In this document: positions 61,943 through 64,000 of the stretch, piece by piece | Position numbering within the stretch: position 1 is the first letter of the stretch | Layout of the letters: each line of letters opens with the position of its first letter | Origin: Bathynomus jamesi | Taxonomy: Eukaryota; Arthropoda; Malacostraca; Isopoda; Cirolanidae | Reading direction: 5' to 3' | DNA: 64,000 nucleotides | Assembly: GCA_023014485.1 (NCBI GenBank) | Contig: JAJOZX010002361.1 | Location: forward strand, 472,001-536,000 | Made by a program: the position numbers and the translations under genes | The notes under the pieces: generated by a model | The model's database searches: none | What the model saw: only the letters and a program-made list of their open reading frames with translations | What the model was told of the DNA's origin: nothing

Positions 61943-62096
61943 CAATAGCCAGTACATGCGTGATTGAAGCCTTAGCCTATTTTTAGTTTCTGAAAATTAT
62001 TTTTGTCAATTATAATCCTTACTTAGATCTGAAAAGAGAACATATTTAACGCATGCATTCATTGCATGCGTTGCATTCATTAAGAAATCGCCACTG

Positions 62097-62160
<64 letters not shown>
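62097..62160. repeat. (TA)n(GA)n microsatellite
   Basis: TA units that include the hAT target duplication, then GA units with one A insertion. Confidence 0.95.
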
Positions 62161-62442
62161 TACGTCTTATAAAATCTTTATACTTTGAGAAAGTTATCAG
62201 TGCGTTTTATCTGATACTTTCTGTATTTATACTCCAGTTGTGTCCTATGTCCGGAAGGAACAAATCTTGTTCACTTGTGACAAAAAATATCAGCTTCGAA
62301 TGATTATCTTAATATAAAATAGTGGAACAGTAATAAGACATTCCTTTCAAGTTCAGTAAAATCTGTTTCAACGTTTGCAGTTTTTCCATTAGTTGCACAT
62401 TTGTTACGAATTTCAACAGGAAAAATTTACAGTCTATTTTAA
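62161..62442. other. Unassigned
   Basis: Nothing recognised. Confidence 0.5.
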
Positions 62443-62458
62443 AGAAATAATAATAATG

Positions 62459-62504
<46 letters not shown>

Positions 62505-63340
62505 TGATCTTTATTCAGAAAGAATACATTACATGAGATATATGTTACATCCATAAAGATTTACGCAATGTTGGCATTAACGTTTAATTTTGTATTTTTT
62601 TGTGACAAGTAGTTTAATTACAGTATTCTTATCTGGATATGCCGTTGGGAAGCATGACAGCTTTTCAGCCAAAAATCTTTAAGATTCATTTCTATTTTTA
62701 CGAAGGAAAATAAGAAATGTAAATAGAATTTGTGTAAAATAAAATAAAGTTGCATTTAGTTAATTCTGTCATTACGAATGAAAATTGAAATAATCTTTGA
62801 AATAATAGAAAAGGAAGAGGTAAACAATACGATAAACTAATAGAAATAATAATAGAAATAATAGAAAAGAAAAATGGTAAACAATACGGTAAACAGAACG
62901 TGTTGAAATACCAATAATAATTCATTTCTATTATTACAAATTAGAAATGATGATACAATCTTAAAGTTACAAAAATATAGATAAATGTGGCATATTATAA
63001 CTATGGCGTAATATAAAACAAACTCTTAACATATAATTTATATAACTTGTGGTTGCACCCAATATAAGTTTGTGGATTTTGCATATATAAATAGGTAATT
63101 TTCTTTATTTCGTAACATTTACATGTTGCACTATATATGTGTGTGTGTATATATACACATATACATTAACAGGAGTCAATAAAGTGTTTCTTTAGTGAGT
63201 TGCGAAAAGAAATTAACGATGATGCTTGTCTGATATTTATAGGTACAGCATTCCAAATATCTGCCCCTTTGTAGGAGAGAGCATTTCCTACAATTTGCAT
63301 TGAATAATTTGGTCTATTTATGAAATCATTGGGAAGCATT
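62443..63340 (-). mobile_element. LINE C 3' end: RT C-terminus, 3' UTR and (ATT)n tail
   Basis: On the minus strand from 63340: NDFINRPNYSMQIVGNALSY, KGADIWNAVPINIRQASSLI, FRNSLKKHFIDSC and a stop at 63166, the typical end of a LINE RT. About 650 bp of 3' UTR follow, then GAATAAAGATCATCATTATT and a pure (ATT)n tail (62503-62443). The upstream side is cut off by mariner B3 at 63341. Confidence 0.65.
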
Positions 63341-64000
63341 GTGGGTGGGGCACGGGAATCAAGTGGTTTTTGAATAGCTAGTAATCGGCCATTAGGAATG
63401 GGAGGGGCGTGCGGTAGGTAGCATTCCATTCCTGGGTTCATAGCATTTAACTTTAACTAACATTCACCTTTATCTTTCAGGTGCCATCATGGAGCAGTGG
63501 ACGTTAGAACACCGCATGTTCGCGTATGATCATTTTGTTAGGAGTGGCGAGTCAGTGACAGCAGTTCAGCGTGCGTTTCGCCGCAGATTCAACATTCATC
63601 GAAATGACTCTGTTCCCGCTCGTGACACAATCTTACGTTGGGTTAACAATCTTCGAACAGGAGGCTCAATAATGAAAACAAAACCGAAGGGGCCGCAACG
63701 CACTGTGCGTACTCCAGAGAACGTTGAAAGGGTCAGACAAGCGATGTTGCAAAGCCCAGGCCGCTCTGCTCGGAGACATTCAGCTGCACTCGGAATCAGC
63801 AATCGTACTGTTAGACGGATTTTGCATGAAGAATTACATTTTCACCCATACAAGTTAGCGATGGTGCAGGAATTGAATGTAAACGATTGCCCCCAACGAC
63901 TGAATTTTGCACAGGAAATGCTTGCACTTTATGAGCAGAATGAAAACATGATGGTGGTAATGAGTGATGAAGCCCATTTCCACCTTAATGGGGCCGTCAA
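63341..64000 (+). mobile_element. Mariner B copy 3, cut by the window edge
   Basis: GTGGGTGGGGCACGGGAATC at 63341 aligns with the B2 left end; the distance to ATG (148 bp) is the same as in B2. Only a handful of differences from B2 in the shared 660 bp. Confidence 0.9.
63489..64000 (+). CDS. Mariner B3 transposase, N-terminal part
   Basis: ATG at 63489. The frame is open to the window end (170 codons) and includes the paired HTH region, RSARRHSAALGISNRTVRRI, and the first catalytic Asp in VVMSDEAHFHLNGAV. Sequence equals the B2 transposase as far as I compared. The remainder lies outside the window, so integrity is unknown. Confidence 0.9.
   Translation, partial: MEQWTLEHRMFAYDHFVRSGESVTAVQRAFRRRFNIHRNDSVPARDTILRWVNNLRTGGSIMKTKPKGPQRTVRTPENVERVRQAMLQSPGRSARRHSAALGISNRTVRRILHEELHFHPYKLAMVQELNVNDCPQRLNFAQEMLALYEQNENMMVVMSDEAHFHLNGAV

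Larger units (their letters stand above)
59009..62096 (-). mobile_element. Complete hAT transposon (3088 bp)
   Basis: Terminal inverted repeat CAGTGGCGA (59009) and TCGCCACTG (62096); the 8 bases on each side are ATATATAT (59001-59008, 62097-62104). Subterminal GCATGCAATG and CATTGCATGC motifs occur at both ends. One long transposase ORF on the minus strand. A 59-bp-arm hairpin (61779-61942) lies in the 5' leader. Confidence 0.9.

Noticed and set aside
1..64000. CRISPR arrays, bacterial promoters, Shine-Dalgarno sites, operons
   Set aside because: Tandem repeats are present but none has CRISPR spacer structure; the content is eukaryotic.

Overview
The window looks like repeat-dominated arthropod nuclear DNA, most likely from a decapod crustacean. 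The reasons are (1) a Jockey-like LINE of a type I associate with decapod genomes, present in six pieces, (2) short runs of the arthropod telomere-type motif TTAGG, (3) very many long (TA)n tracts, and (4) several DD41D mariner lineages, Penelope-like elements (PLEs) and hAT transposons. There is no operon-like prokaryotic structure and no CRISPR array. The species call is recognition from memory, not a search result.

Layout. 0-6.2 kb: LINE A pieces, a hAT nested in a hAT-like element, an internally deleted mariner, and an old mariner split by a hAT MITE with a perfect 8-bp target duplication. 6.2-10 kb: SINEs (tRNA-like, 5S rRNA-derived and a two-tRNA composite), fold-back elements and a 1.1-kb hAT-like element. 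10-16 kb: MITEs, a LINE A 3' end, and a GC-rich dispersed repeat with an internal minisatellite. 16.2-21.2 kb: a candidate spliced exon, a repeat family (R1), a complete DD41D mariner transposase fused to a broken DD37E transposase, and a compact cluster of three unrecognised ORFs. 21.2-24.8 kb: a PLE split by a mariner. 27.5-30.9 kb: a second PLE with direct terminal repeats and hammerhead-ribozyme-like motifs. 30.9-35.4 kb: a deleted mariner and a long CR1/L2-like LINE with one nonsense codon and one frameshift. 35.4-43 kb: large palindromes, an intact 363-aa DD41D mariner, and a second 5S SINE. 43-55 kb: more LINE A, hAT and Helitron-like pieces and a second composite SINE. 55.8-58.1 kb: a broken member of an orphan transposase-like family. 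59.0-62.1 kb: a complete hAT transposon with matching ATATATAT flanks. 62.4-64 kb: a LINE 3' end interrupted by a third copy of the intact mariner.

How it fits together. Nearly every coding sequence belongs to a mobile element. Three look capable of activity from sequence alone: mariner B2 (36684-38043), mariner C's transposase (17058-18131) and the hAT at 59009-62096. The most unusual material is the set of long, nearly perfect palindromes (38872-39766, 41971-43017, 35629-36629, 35434-35568), which would fold into long hairpin RNA if transcribed, and the ORF cluster at 19.5-21.1 kb, which I cannot assign. Coordinates of element ends come from reading terminal repeats and target duplications by eye. 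Some starts quoted for transposon ORFs are simply the first codon after a stop.
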